A stretch of DNA of 64,000 nucleotides, taken from contig JACKFE010000001.1 in the NCBI GenBank assembly GCA_020632635.1, positions 372,001 through 436,000 of the forward strand. The letters are read 5' to 3'. Positions 39,913-48,813 of the stretch are shown here, one piece after another. A program made the position numbers and the translations under genes. The notes below the pieces were generated by a model. The model ran no database searches, had not been told where the DNA came from, and worked only from the letters and a program-made list of their open reading frames with translations. The first letter of the stretch is position 1, and each line of letters opens with the position of its first letter. The DNA comes from Nitrospiraceae bacterium. GTDB lineage: Bacteria; Nitrospirota; Nitrospiria; Nitrospirales; UBA8639.

Positions 39913-41942
39913 CACCCACGATAGACCGGAAGAAAAAAACTCTCATGTTCTATTGCCAGCATGTCTTGGGCATGGGACATGTCGTGCGAAGTTTAGAGAT
40001 CGTCAAAGCTCTCGAATCATTTGATGTCACCTTTATCAATGGCGGAGCCGCCCTACCGGATCTCCCCTGGCCCTCTTCCATCAAGATCGTCAACCTGCCG
40101 GCCATTACCTCAGACGGGGAATTCGAGGCTCTTCACATCAGCGATCCATCGCAATCCCTTGAACGGTTGCAGGCCGCCAGACGAGACACCCTCTTGACCA
40201 CCGTCACAGCCCTCACTCCCGATGTGCTCATGCTGGAACTGTTCCCCTTCGGGAGAATCCGCTTTGCCAACGAACTCCTCCCTCTTTTGGCCCATATTCG
40301 GCTGGAAGGCATGCCCACCACCGTGATCTGTAGCCTTCGTGATATTCTGGTTGGCAAATCTGACCAGGTCCGGCATGACGAATGGGTCGCGAGTCTTATC
40401 AATCGATATTTTGACGGCCTCTTAGTCCATGCCGATCCTCAGTTTCAAAAGTTGGAGGAAACATTTTCACGCACACAGGACATCACCTGTCCCATTACCT
40501 ATACTGGATTTGTGGCCCAGACAGTTACATCAAAACTCCCCGCCGAACTTCCAGGCCTTCCCGACCCTCACAGCCAAACCCCTCTTATCGTCGTGAGTAT
40601 CGGTGGTGGCCGCGTAGGAATTGAATTATTGGAATCGGCGATCCGAGCGTATCAGCTTCTGACCACAACCTTTCCTTGCCGAATGATGATCTTCTCTGGC
40701 CCTTACCTTCCCGAAGAACATTTTTCGACTCTTCAGACGATGATAAAAGGCCATGCCCATATTTCCCTGATGAGGTACAGTTCTGATTTTTTATCGTATC
40801 TGCAATTGGCTGACCTTTCCATTAGCATGGCTGGCTATAACACGTGCATGAACGTGGTCTCGACGGGTACGAAAGCTTTGATGTTCCCCTTCCAGGGAAG
40901 AGGCAATCAGGAGCAAACCATACGGGCAATGAAACTTGAGGCACTGGGCTTCGTCAAACTCATCTCTAAAGAAAACCTTCAGCCGAAATATCTCTGTCCT
41001 TTAATGCACGATCTCTTGAATAGCAAGGCACACAAGCGGCCTTCAACACTCGATACACAAGGCGCCACGAATACGGAAAAAGCCTTGCGGACGTTCCTTG
41101 AACAGGGAACGCCAACACACCTTCCTCAGTTACGCCCTCTTATCATGTCCCAATACCACACGGACGAGTGGCAAAAGGAATTCACCCGCGCTCTTGAAAC
41201 ATTCCAAGAACGTGGGAAAACGATTCACCTCTTCTTGCGAGACGATGACATTGATTCTGACGAAAGCACACTCCGCACGTTATGCGATATCACGATTTCC
41301 CATGGCATCCCCTTGAATTTGGAAGTCATTCCTGGGCGATTGACGCCCGAAACTATTCGTTTTTTAAAAAATCTCAAGCGCATCGATCCGTCCCTGATTG
41401 GGCTCGACCAACATGGATGGTGCCATACCAATCATGAAAAGGAGGGCCGAAAATGTGAATTTGGGATCAGTCGGTCCTTTGAAGAACAACTGAAAGATAT
41501 CTCGGCAGGAAAAGCCACCTTAGAAGAGGCGTTGGGAGAACGATTTTTCCCGGCGTTTACTCCTCCCTGGAATCGGATGACTGAAGACACTTGCCGTGTG
41601 CTTGATGAGCTGGGATTTCTCGTGCTCTCTAAGGACCGAGGGAAACATCCCGTCACTGGTTATCGTTTCCGTGAAATTTCCACAACCCTGGATTTGTACC
41701 AATGGAAATCGGGAGCAACCATGAAGGCACCAGAAGCCATTGCCCAAGCACTAACTATACAATTCAATGAACTGGAAGCCATTGGCCTGTTACTCCACCA
41801 CAAGGTTATGGACGAGGAGGCTTTCTCCTTTCTTAATGCCCTACTGAAATTACTGCGTGCCTATCCTTGCGTTCAATTTCATACCTTTCAGACCCTGCTT
41901 GAGTTCCCCCAACCAGCGGTGTCCCTCGCAGGCGGACAATGA
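39906..41942 (+). CDS. Fusion of MurG-like glycosyltransferase and polysaccharide deacetylase
   Basis: The 678-aa protein has two enzymes. Residues 1-400 are a COG4671-like GT-B glycosyltransferase (FYCQHVLGMGHVVRSLEIV, VVSIGGGRVGIELL, DLSISMAGYNTCMNV). Residues ~435-665 are a NodB-fold polysaccharide deacetylase-like domain with acidic motif FLRDDDIDSDE, HGWCHTNHE and FTPPWNR. It overlaps the preceding gene by 7 nt and the next as ATGA. A single chain that both adds and deacetylates sugars would be unusual; both sites look intact. With no signal peptide the deacetylase would act in the cytoplasm, perhaps on nucleotide- or lipid-linked sugars. Confidence 0.82.
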   Translation: MLTPTIDRKKKTLMFYCQHVLGMGHVVRSLEIVKALESFDVTFINGGAALPDLPWPSSIKIVNLPAITSDGEFEALHISDPSQSLERLQAARRDTLLTTVTALTPDVLMLELFPFGRIRFANELLPLLAHIRLEGMPTTVICSLRDILVGKSDQVRHDEWVASLINRYFDGLLVHADPQFQKLEETFSRTQDITCPITYTGFVAQTVTSKLPAELPGLPDPHSQTPLIVVSIGGGRVGIELLESAIRAYQLLTTTFPCRMMIFSGPYLPEEHFSTLQTMIKGHAHISLMRYSSDFLSYLQLADLSISMAGYNTCMNVVSTGTKALMFPFQGRGNQEQTIRAMKLEALGFVKLISKENLQPKYLCPLMHDLLNSKAHKRPSTLDTQGATNTEKALRTFLEQGTPTHLPQLRPLIMSQYHTDEWQKEFTRALETFQERGKTIHLFLRDDDIDSDESTLRTLCDITISHGIPLNLEVIPGRLTPETIRFLKNLKRIDPSLIGLDQHGWCHTNHEKEGRKCEFGISRSFEEQLKDISAGKATLEEALGERFFPAFTPPWNRMTEDTCRVLDELGFLVLSKDRGKHPVTGYRFREISTTLDLYQWKSGATMKAPEAIAQALTIQFNELEAIGLLLHHKVMDEEAFSFLNALLKLLRAYPCVQFHTFQTLLEFPQPAVSLAGGQ

Positions 41943-43717
41943 ACACACTCTCTACCCCCAATCCCGTTCGTCAAATTGTGATCAGCCATTTGCTCAAAAT
42001 GAAGAGCAAAGTCCTGATTGCAAGCCTGAGTCTCGTGGGCATCATCCTGACTGAGGTTCTGACACCCTGGCCTTTGAAAATTATTTTTGACTATATCTTG
42101 CTAAACAAACCTCTCCCGGATTTTCTGGGGTATTTGGACCCGGTACTCCAAAGTGGGACATGGGAAGCCTTAGTCATCCTTTCATGTAGTATCGCCGGCA
42201 TCGCTCTTCTGAACGGGAGCTTTTCCTATTTTCAAACATACATGACCGCTCGTGTGGGACACGAGCTCGTGTATTCCCTACGGCGTGAACTCTTTTCACA
42301 TCTGCAACAATTGCCTCTTTCCTTCCACACTCGATCCAGAACCGGGGAATTACTCTCCCGGGTATCCGATGATACCAGCATCCTCAAAGATGTATTTACG
42401 GAGTGGACCCTTACCCTTTTTGCCAATTTGCTGACCGTACTCAGCATGATGACTATTATGCTCTGGCTCAATTGGCAACTCAGTCTCGTCGTATTGGCCA
42501 ATATTCCCGTGTTGTTTTTTTGCTTGTACATTTTGAACAAGAAAATCAAGGCCATCGTCAATCGTCAACGAAATCAGGAAGGCAAAATGGCAACCCAGGT
42601 GAGCGAGGTATTGTCCTCCATCACTCTGGTCCAAGTGTTCGGTCGGGAAGAATATGAAGATGACCTGTTTGAAGCCCAAAGCGCCAAGAACCGGGAAGAA
42701 GGGATTCGAACGGCCCGAACAACAGCCGCCGTCAGTAAGCTGGTGATTCTCATCAGCGCCGTCGGAAAAGCTGCAACCGTGCTCTTTGGAGCCTTCTTTG
42801 TCCTGAACAATTCCATGACTCCTGGCGATCTCTTGATCTTCGTCTCGTACGTATCCAGCTTGTTCAAACCCCTTCGCCAAATGGCCAGATTATCAGCCAA
42901 ATTTTCCCGGGCGTTTGTCAGTGCGAGACGGATCTCTGATATCTTGAGTATCCGCCCCAACATCCTTGATCAACCGAATGCCATCAACGCAGAGAATTTT
43001 CAAGGAGATATTCAATTTCAGGATGTCTCGTTCGGATATGCCTCACAAGCTCCGGTCTTGCATCACCTCTCCTTTCATGTTTTGCCAGGACAGCGCATTG
43101 CCATTGTCGGAGCTTCCGGTGCGGGGAAATCCACCACCATCAATCTCTTGCTCAGACTGTATGAGGCTCAACAGGGAAGCATTCTGATCGATGGAAGGGA
43201 TATTCACGCCTACACAAGAGAATCTCTACGTCGCGAAATTGGCATTGTGCTACAGGACACCATCCTGACGGGAGCCAGCATCCGAGAAAATATTTCTTAC
43301 GGAAAACCGCAGGCCACCGTCGAAGAAGTCGAAGCCGCAGCCAAACTGGCTCTGGCTCATGACTTCATCATGGAACTGCCGGATCAATATGACACCATCC
43401 TTAGCGAGCGTGGCGGCACACTTTCCGGCGGGCAACGGCAGCGAATTTGCTTGGCACGGGCCATTATTAAACGCCCGTCAATTCTCATTCTGGATGAGCC
43501 GACTTCAGCCGTCGACCCGTTGTCCAAAGCGTTGATTCGCGAGACCGTCAAACAGATCCAACAAGGAAGAACAACCTTGTTTATTGCCCATGAGTTTTGT
43601 GAGATGGAACAATTTGACCAAATTTTAGTTTTCAAAGATGGGCGAATCGTAGAGCACGGTCCCCATCATGACTTAATGAAGTTAAATGGCCATTACTGCG
43701 AATTGGTGAATGCCTAA
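41939..43717 (+). CDS. MsbA-like ABC exporter
   Basis: The 592-aa protein is a half-transporter with an N-terminal six-helix ABC transmembrane domain and a C-terminal ATPase (Walker A GASGAGKSTT, signature LSGGQRQR, Walker B ILILDEPTSAVD, H-loop IAHE). It would form a homodimer in the inner membrane and flip a lipid-linked glycan or export product. No Wzx flippase, Wzy polymerase or Wzm/Wzt pair is present in the locus, so this is the only candidate for export across the inner membrane. It starts with ATGA coupling to the fusion gene. Confidence 0.9.
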   Translation: MNTLSTPNPVRQIVISHLLKMKSKVLIASLSLVGIILTEVLTPWPLKIIFDYILLNKPLPDFLGYLDPVLQSGTWEALVILSCSIAGIALLNGSFSYFQTYMTARVGHELVYSLRRELFSHLQQLPLSFHTRSRTGELLSRVSDDTSILKDVFTEWTLTLFANLLTVLSMMTIMLWLNWQLSLVVLANIPVLFFCLYILNKKIKAIVNRQRNQEGKMATQVSEVLSSITLVQVFGREEYEDDLFEAQSAKNREEGIRTARTTAAVSKLVILISAVGKAATVLFGAFFVLNNSMTPGDLLIFVSYVSSLFKPLRQMARLSAKFSRAFVSARRISDILSIRPNILDQPNAINAENFQGDIQFQDVSFGYASQAPVLHHLSFHVLPGQRIAIVGASGAGKSTTINLLLRLYEAQQGSILIDGRDIHAYTRESLRREIGIVLQDTILTGASIRENISYGKPQATVEEVEAAAKLALAHDFIMELPDQYDTILSERGGTLSGGQRQRICLARAIIKRPSILILDEPTSAVDPLSKALIRETVKQIQQGRTTLFIAHEFCEMEQFDQILVFKDGRIVEHGPHHDLMKLNGHYCELVNA

Positions 43718-43759
43718 CCAGTCTCCCTGAGAAACACTTGTGAAAGATTCCAGACAGGG

Positions 43760-44692
43760 ATGCAAATGAAAAAAACGTTCGTTCTGACCATTGATGTAGA
43801 AATCGACGCTGGCCGGAAATGGAAAACCTCCAACCCAGCCTCCTACGAAGGCGTCCACCAGGGTATTTCCATTCTCCAGGACCTTTGCCGCAACTATGGG
43901 ATCAGACCAGTCTATTTAATTAGTCCGGCAGTCCTTGTTGACTCGTCGTCAGTGGAGTTCCTAAGGTCCCTGGATCCCTCCAGCTGCGAATTGGGTACCC
44001 ATTTACATGGAGAATACATTGGTCCCCATGCGACCTATCCGGGGCCGGATTTTAGTGGATGCGATCCTCAAGAGATGCAATGCCAATATGACAAAGATAT
44101 CGAGTATCAGAAGCTCAAGAACCTGACGGACACCTTCACGACCTTGTTCGGTTATGCCCCCTCCTCTTTTCGTGCCGGACGATTTGGGGCCAGAGGCTGG
44201 ACCATCCATTGCCTTGAGCAATTAGGCTATACTCATGACTCTAGCGTCACCCCCTACCGTAACTGGCACGGGATCGCTGATTTTTCCAAGCCGGGAAGTC
44301 TGACTCCCTATCATCCGTCCACTGAAAATATTTGCGTGAAAGGGGCCTCCTCTCTGGTGGAAGTTCCCGTCTCCATTACTCCCGAACTGGAGTGGCTCAG
44401 ACCGACTCCAAAATTTTCCACGCTGGATCAGTGCCGTAAAGTGATCGATTGGTATGAAACTCATGTTCATCCGACGGTGCTCTGTTGCATGTTTCACAAC
44501 GTGGAGCTCGTACCAGGGAAGAACCCCTATTGCCATACTGCCGAGGATTGCCGGCAGATGCTTCACCGAATAGAAGGACTGTTCCAAGTGGTTCAACAAC
44601 GTGGCTATCAATCCCATATGCTAAAAGAAGTGATGGTGGTAGACCCATCCTCAATTCAGACGACACAGGGGCACGCATGCAAAAGGTCCTAG
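43760..44692 (+). CDS. Polysaccharide deacetylase (NodB-like)
   Basis: The 310-aa protein has NodB-fold motifs LTIDVEIDAGR (acidic metal-binding start), GTHLHGEY (His pair) and FRAGRFGARG. These enzymes remove acetyl groups from N-acetylated sugars. ATG at 43760 is used; a second ATG 6 nt later (MKKTF) is equally possible. It has no signal peptide. It overlaps the next glycosyltransferase gene by 16 nt. Together with the fused deacetylase domain it points to a partly deacetylated, amino-sugar-containing polymer. Confidence 0.85.
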   Translation: MQMKKTFVLTIDVEIDAGRKWKTSNPASYEGVHQGISILQDLCRNYGIRPVYLISPAVLVDSSSVEFLRSLDPSSCELGTHLHGEYIGPHATYPGPDFSGCDPQEMQCQYDKDIEYQKLKNLTDTFTTLFGYAPSSFRAGRFGARGWTIHCLEQLGYTHDSSVTPYRNWHGIADFSKPGSLTPYHPSTENICVKGASSLVEVPVSITPELEWLRPTPKFSTLDQCRKVIDWYETHVHPTVLCCMFHNVELVPGKNPYCHTAEDCRQMLHRIEGLFQVVQQRGYQSHMLKEVMVVDPSSIQTTQGHACKRS

Positions 44693-45669
44693 TCATCATC
44701 GATAAATGGGGCTGGTCTTACGATACCATTGCCAAAGGCCTCGTGCGATACAATCAGAACCCTCGCCTGGTATTTGACGTCGTCTCGGTAACGGATGATC
44801 TGGATTTTATCGAGCAGCATCACGCCCGTTACGATATCGTCTTTGCTTTAGGGTGGACACTGGTAATTTCCAAAAAGAAACATCATCACTACAGAGAGCA
44901 ATTACCATTTCTAGATCGACAACGTCTGATCACAGGTATTCATTCCCACCGGTCTTGGGATGGGTACACATCCACTCCGGATTTCGCTCCACCCCCACCA
45001 CCGGAATTACTCCAGCAACTCTCAAAACTGCGAGGCATTAATATCATTAGCCGCAGACTCCATTCCATTTTCAAGGATGCCGGCCTAACCAACATTACAT
45101 TAACAGAAAACGGCGTAGACACGGCCCTCTTTACCCCCACCCTTCCGATTTCTACAGATCGAAGATATCCCTTGGTCATTGGGTTTTCCGGCAGTAAAGA
45201 AATTACCAAGCACGATGAACTCAAAGGATTTTCGGAATTCATTCTTCCCTTGTCAGATGCGCCAAACGTTCGGATTCAGATATTGGGAGGAAGGGGCGAA
45301 GGCCAGGTTCCCAGAGATGAGATGCCTAACTTGTATAACCAGATTGATCTGTATATTTGCGCCTCGTCCTCTGAAGGGTTTTCCCAAAGCGTGCTGGAAG
45401 CCTCCGCATGTGGCAGAGGAATCCTCTCAACCCGCGTAGGAGGGTGTGAGGATCTTATTCGTGAAGGGCAGAACGGATTTTTTTTCCAGAGAAATTTGAC
45501 CGATCTGCAAGCTCTGGTCAAACGCCTGGAAGCCGATCGACCACTCGTCAAACGCCTTGGAGAGGCCAACCGCCAAATCACTGAAAAATATTATTCCTGG
45601 AACATTAAGGTCAAAGACTGGCTTCGATTCATCGAATCTCATCTTCCTGTTCCTCACTCCATCGCCTAA
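44677..45669 (+). CDS. GT4-family glycosyltransferase
   Basis: The start at 44677 (MQKVLVIIDKWGWS) is preferred; upstream readings lie inside the deacetylase gene. The 330-aa product has the GT-B C-domain with LVIGFSGSKEITKHDELKG, QIDLYICASSSEGFSQSVLEASACGRG and a final GCEDLIREGQNGFFF. It is less like the two cassette GT4 enzymes than they are like each other. It lies within the same operon and probably adds another sugar of the repeat unit. Confidence 0.88.
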   Translation: MQKVLVIIDKWGWSYDTIAKGLVRYNQNPRLVFDVVSVTDDLDFIEQHHARYDIVFALGWTLVISKKKHHHYREQLPFLDRQRLITGIHSHRSWDGYTSTPDFAPPPPPELLQQLSKLRGINIISRRLHSIFKDAGLTNITLTENGVDTALFTPTLPISTDRRYPLVIGFSGSKEITKHDELKGFSEFILPLSDAPNVRIQILGGRGEGQVPRDEMPNLYNQIDLYICASSSEGFSQSVLEASACGRGILSTRVGGCEDLIREGQNGFFFQRNLTDLQALVKRLEADRPLVKRLGEANRQITEKYYSWNIKVKDWLRFIESHLPVPHSIA

Positions 45670-45702
45670 GACCATTGCTACAAGGAATCCCAGGATCAAA
45701 CC

Positions 45703-46962
45703 ATGCGCATAATTTGTACCGGAAAACTTGCGAATACGACCGTCGGACATATCGACCACATCATGGCCTATGCTCTCGGTTTCCAGCATCTCGGACACGA
45801 GGTGTACGTGATGGAATCGGTCGGATCCAATCGCTGCCTGGATGCCCAGGGGAAACATATCCCCTTTGCCCAGTGGGATGGACGAATTCATTTTGAACGA
45901 ACGATGCGGTCATACGGACTATGGCCAAAATGCTGTTTAATTTACAAACAGGGTGAAGCCACACATGGCATGACGTTTTCCGAAGCATCCACAGTCGCCC
46001 GAGACTGCGACTTGCTTATCACCCGAAGCGGACAGATTCACAAAGTCCCAGACATTTTTGAGGCTCCTCGGTTTCGCGCTTACTTCGACGGCAATCCCGG
46101 GCATACCCAACTCATGTTTCACCAACATGGTGCCGATTTTGAGCCATTAGATCGATATGAGTATTTGTTTACATTAGGACTGAATATCGGGCACCCCACT
46201 TGTTCGATTCCAACAAACGGGCGTCATTGGAATCCATTGCCTCGACCAGTCTTTTTGCCGATGTGGCCGAAACAACAGGCCAAGCACAACCGGTTCACGA
46301 CGATTTCTAGTTGGAAGGGTCGAGCAAAATTTCAATGGGCAGGGAAAGATTCAGGGGAAAAATCTGACAATTGGATGCAATTTCTTCATTTCCCAAAAAT
46401 GACGACACACCCCCTTGAGATCGCGTTAAACATCCAAGACCATGCGCATCATGACGACCTTACCCTGTTCAAGGAAAAAGGTTGGATCATATCAGACCCG
46501 GCCTTGTTTCAAACTGTCCAAGATTATCAATCCTATATTGGCCAATCACGCGGAGAATTCAGTGTGGCCCATAACCGCTATGTGGAGTTTCAGACCGGAT
46601 GGGTTAGTGATCGCAGTGCACTGTATTTAGCTTCAGGAAAGCCAGTGCTGGTCCAATCCACCGGAGCCGAAGGCTACCTTCCAGTCGGAGAAGGGTTTCT
46701 TACTTTTCGAAATCAGGATGAGGCTCTTGCCGGATTCGAAGAAATCAATCATCAGTATGACCGACACTGTCAAACCGCTCGAGACATGGCTATCGAGTTT
46801 TTTGATTCCTCGAAAGTGCTTCCGAACATTCTGCATGTCCTTGAAAACGGGAATCAAGCGTATGGCCTACAGGGCCTTTCTCCTGGGCCTAGCATCCACG
46901 CGGAGAATGGGCTGAGGCCACTTCTTCACCCAAAAACTTTCCAGGACCAGAAGGGTCTTTAA
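45703..46962 (+). CDS. Glycosyltransferase-like protein of exopolysaccharide locus
   Basis: The 419-aa product starts with MRIICTGKLANTTVGHIDHIMAYALGFQHLGHEVYVMES, a GT-B-like N-domain start. The C-terminal half contains VAHNRYVEFQTGWVSDRSA, YLASGKPVLVQSTG and FLTFRNQDEALAGFEEI, which look like the donor-binding half of CgeB- or GT4-like proteins. No catalytic residues can be assigned. The last 30 residues are variable. The stop codon TAA overlaps the next start as TAATG. Confidence 0.7.
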   Translation: MRIICTGKLANTTVGHIDHIMAYALGFQHLGHEVYVMESVGSNRCLDAQGKHIPFAQWDGRIHFERTMRSYGLWPKCCLIYKQGEATHGMTFSEASTVARDCDLLITRSGQIHKVPDIFEAPRFRAYFDGNPGHTQLMFHQHGADFEPLDRYEYLFTLGLNIGHPTCSIPTNGRHWNPLPRPVFLPMWPKQQAKHNRFTTISSWKGRAKFQWAGKDSGEKSDNWMQFLHFPKMTTHPLEIALNIQDHAHHDDLTLFKEKGWIISDPALFQTVQDYQSYIGQSRGEFSVAHNRYVEFQTGWVSDRSALYLASGKPVLVQSTGAEGYLPVGEGFLTFRNQDEALAGFEEINHQYDRHCQTARDMAIEFFDSSKVLPNILHVLENGNQAYGLQGLSPGPSIHAENGLRPLLHPKTFQDQKGL

Positions 46963-48464
46963 TGTATAGACGCACCCAGTCATCACCCGGGTCTCTTTTA
47001 AGCTTTTTCGTCATCACCCTCCTATGTGGAGCCTGCCTTTTCGGGTGGCAAGAGTCTTCTGCCGAACAACCCGGGATTGCTCCATCCGAGGTACAATCTC
47101 CCACAAGTCAAGCATCCTTCAAGGAGAACCTTCCCTCCAGTCAGTCTCAATTTACTGATCTGGACCTCCAAAAGGAGACGAAAACCATTTCACTCCGGGG
47201 GGATGACGAACGTCTCAGGCCAGATGCTCAATTTCAGACAACCATCGGAGAAACACTCCTGACCTTCACTGGCGGGATTTCCTTAGACCTCAACGGCCAA
47301 AAGGATATTGACTTGGATTCCAAACGGCCTGGAGATCGGCTCCGAGCCACTCCGGAATTGGCGGTAGATATCATCGCGCTCTTTCCCAATCAATGGTATG
47401 TCTTTTCGGAAATTGGCTCCTTTAACGAGGTCTCCATTCGTGACGGCCGAAAACCGATGAATGCGTTCTTCCTGCAGCTCAACGAATTCTTTCTTGATGG
47501 ACCATTACCATTCAAAATTCCCACTGGCATCCGGATCGGCCGCCAACAATTTTTTGAGCCGCGTCGCTGGATATTCGATAAATCTCTTGATGGAATCCGA
47601 TTTTTTTTCGATCCCCATCCATTTCATCTGAACCTCTCGATTGGAAGCCCGCTCGCTCCGGTCTCCGATGATGAAACCATGATTTTCAACGATATCTTTC
47701 AAACCCGACACCGCTTAAACCTGCTGTTGGACACGACTTATGCTCTCACGCCAGCTTCCACCCTCGGGGCATATGCATTGTACCGTTATGACAGTTCAAT
47801 TATTGATGAAAGTCCGGTATGGATTGGCATTCGAGCCTATGGAAAGGAAAAATTAAAATTTTCGAAGGCCGATTATCTGAAATCTAAATTGAAATATTGG
47901 TTCGATGCAGCTTTTGTTGGAGGAACAGTTCGTCATACAAACATCCGAGGGTTTGGGCTAGATGTGGGTGCCAGTTATATTTTTTATAAATATCCATTTC
48001 AACCCTATGTCACGATCGGATACGCTTTTGGATCAGGCGATAGTCATCCCACCGATGGAACCGACCATGGATTTCGACAATCCGGCCTTCATGGAAACAC
48101 CGGGAAATTTGGTGGCGTGGTCAACTTTGATTATTACGGGATTCTGGTTGATCCAGAATTGAGCAATCTCCATATTGTGACAACGGGAATCGGAGCTCGG
48201 CCCCTTCCCAATACCTCCATCGACCTCGTCTATCACCGTTATCAACAGCATACTGCTTCTCCACAAATCCGTGCCTACGATTTGAGACCCCGGCCAACCG
48301 GTGGCAGCACCCATATAGGGGATGAACTGGATATTATCCTGGGATATCGGGCCATTCAAAATCTTCGAATTCGCTGGAGAAACGGCTTCTTTTTTCCTGG
48401 GTCCGCTTTTATCCAGGAGGATTATGCTTTTGAAAGCCGTCTGGACATTCTCTATTCTTTCTAA
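46962..48464 (+). CDS. AlgE-like alginate/exopolysaccharide outer-membrane export protein
   Basis: The 500-aa protein has a signal peptide and a beta-barrel that ends in Phe (ILYSF). The block IRIGRQQFFEPRRWIFDKSLDGIRFFFDP is typical of alginate export (AlgE) family proteins, which form an electropositive pore for uronate polymers. It is the last gene of the exopolysaccharide locus and would carry the polymer across the outer membrane. No periplasmic AlgK-like lipoprotein and no Wza were seen. The link between Ugd (glucuronate) and an AlgE-type pore supports an acidic polymer. Confidence 0.85.
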   Translation: MYRRTQSSPGSLLSFFVITLLCGACLFGWQESSAEQPGIAPSEVQSPTSQASFKENLPSSQSQFTDLDLQKETKTISLRGDDERLRPDAQFQTTIGETLLTFTGGISLDLNGQKDIDLDSKRPGDRLRATPELAVDIIALFPNQWYVFSEIGSFNEVSIRDGRKPMNAFFLQLNEFFLDGPLPFKIPTGIRIGRQQFFEPRRWIFDKSLDGIRFFFDPHPFHLNLSIGSPLAPVSDDETMIFNDIFQTRHRLNLLLDTTYALTPASTLGAYALYRYDSSIIDESPVWIGIRAYGKEKLKFSKADYLKSKLKYWFDAAFVGGTVRHTNIRGFGLDVGASYIFYKYPFQPYVTIGYAFGSGDSHPTDGTDHGFRQSGLHGNTGKFGGVVNFDYYGILVDPELSNLHIVTTGIGARPLPNTSIDLVYHRYQQHTASPQIRAYDLRPRPTGGSTHIGDELDIILGYRAIQNLRIRWRNGFFFPGSAFIQEDYAFESRLDILYSF

Positions 48465-48813
48465 ACTCAAGCCTTTCAAAATTCTTCATCCCTAAATGAA
48501 GGAAGCGAATGCCCATGCTATCTGTACCCACTGGGAGACTGGAGACCCTCCCAGCCAATGCATTGCCTTATCCAGATGCATCCCATCCGTCTCGTATAGA
48601 TCCAGGAATCATGAAGACGACTCTCAGCCTTCTGGAGAGGAGGGGAGCAGAGGAACCCGGAATTAGAGGAATAACTTATTATTTGTGAAGATGCCCGAGC
48701 AGGGAAATGAAATAAAGATTCCTCTATTGTTAGTTTTCTAGATACCCGGCTTTCAGAATACGACGAGCTTGCTCTCCTCTCACACCTGAGAACCTCGCCC
48801 TTGAATAAGTCAA
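48465..48813. other. Convergent intergenic region
   Basis: No gene is seen between algE-like and glnD. CTGGGAG (48531-48537) and CTCCCAG (48548-48554) could form a 7-bp hairpin. No T-tract follows on either strand. Confidence 0.5.

Noticed and set aside
42350..42880. Long minus-strand frame of 176 aa inside the ABC exporter gene
   Set aside because: It is a shadow of the exporter reading frame, which has all ABC motifs.
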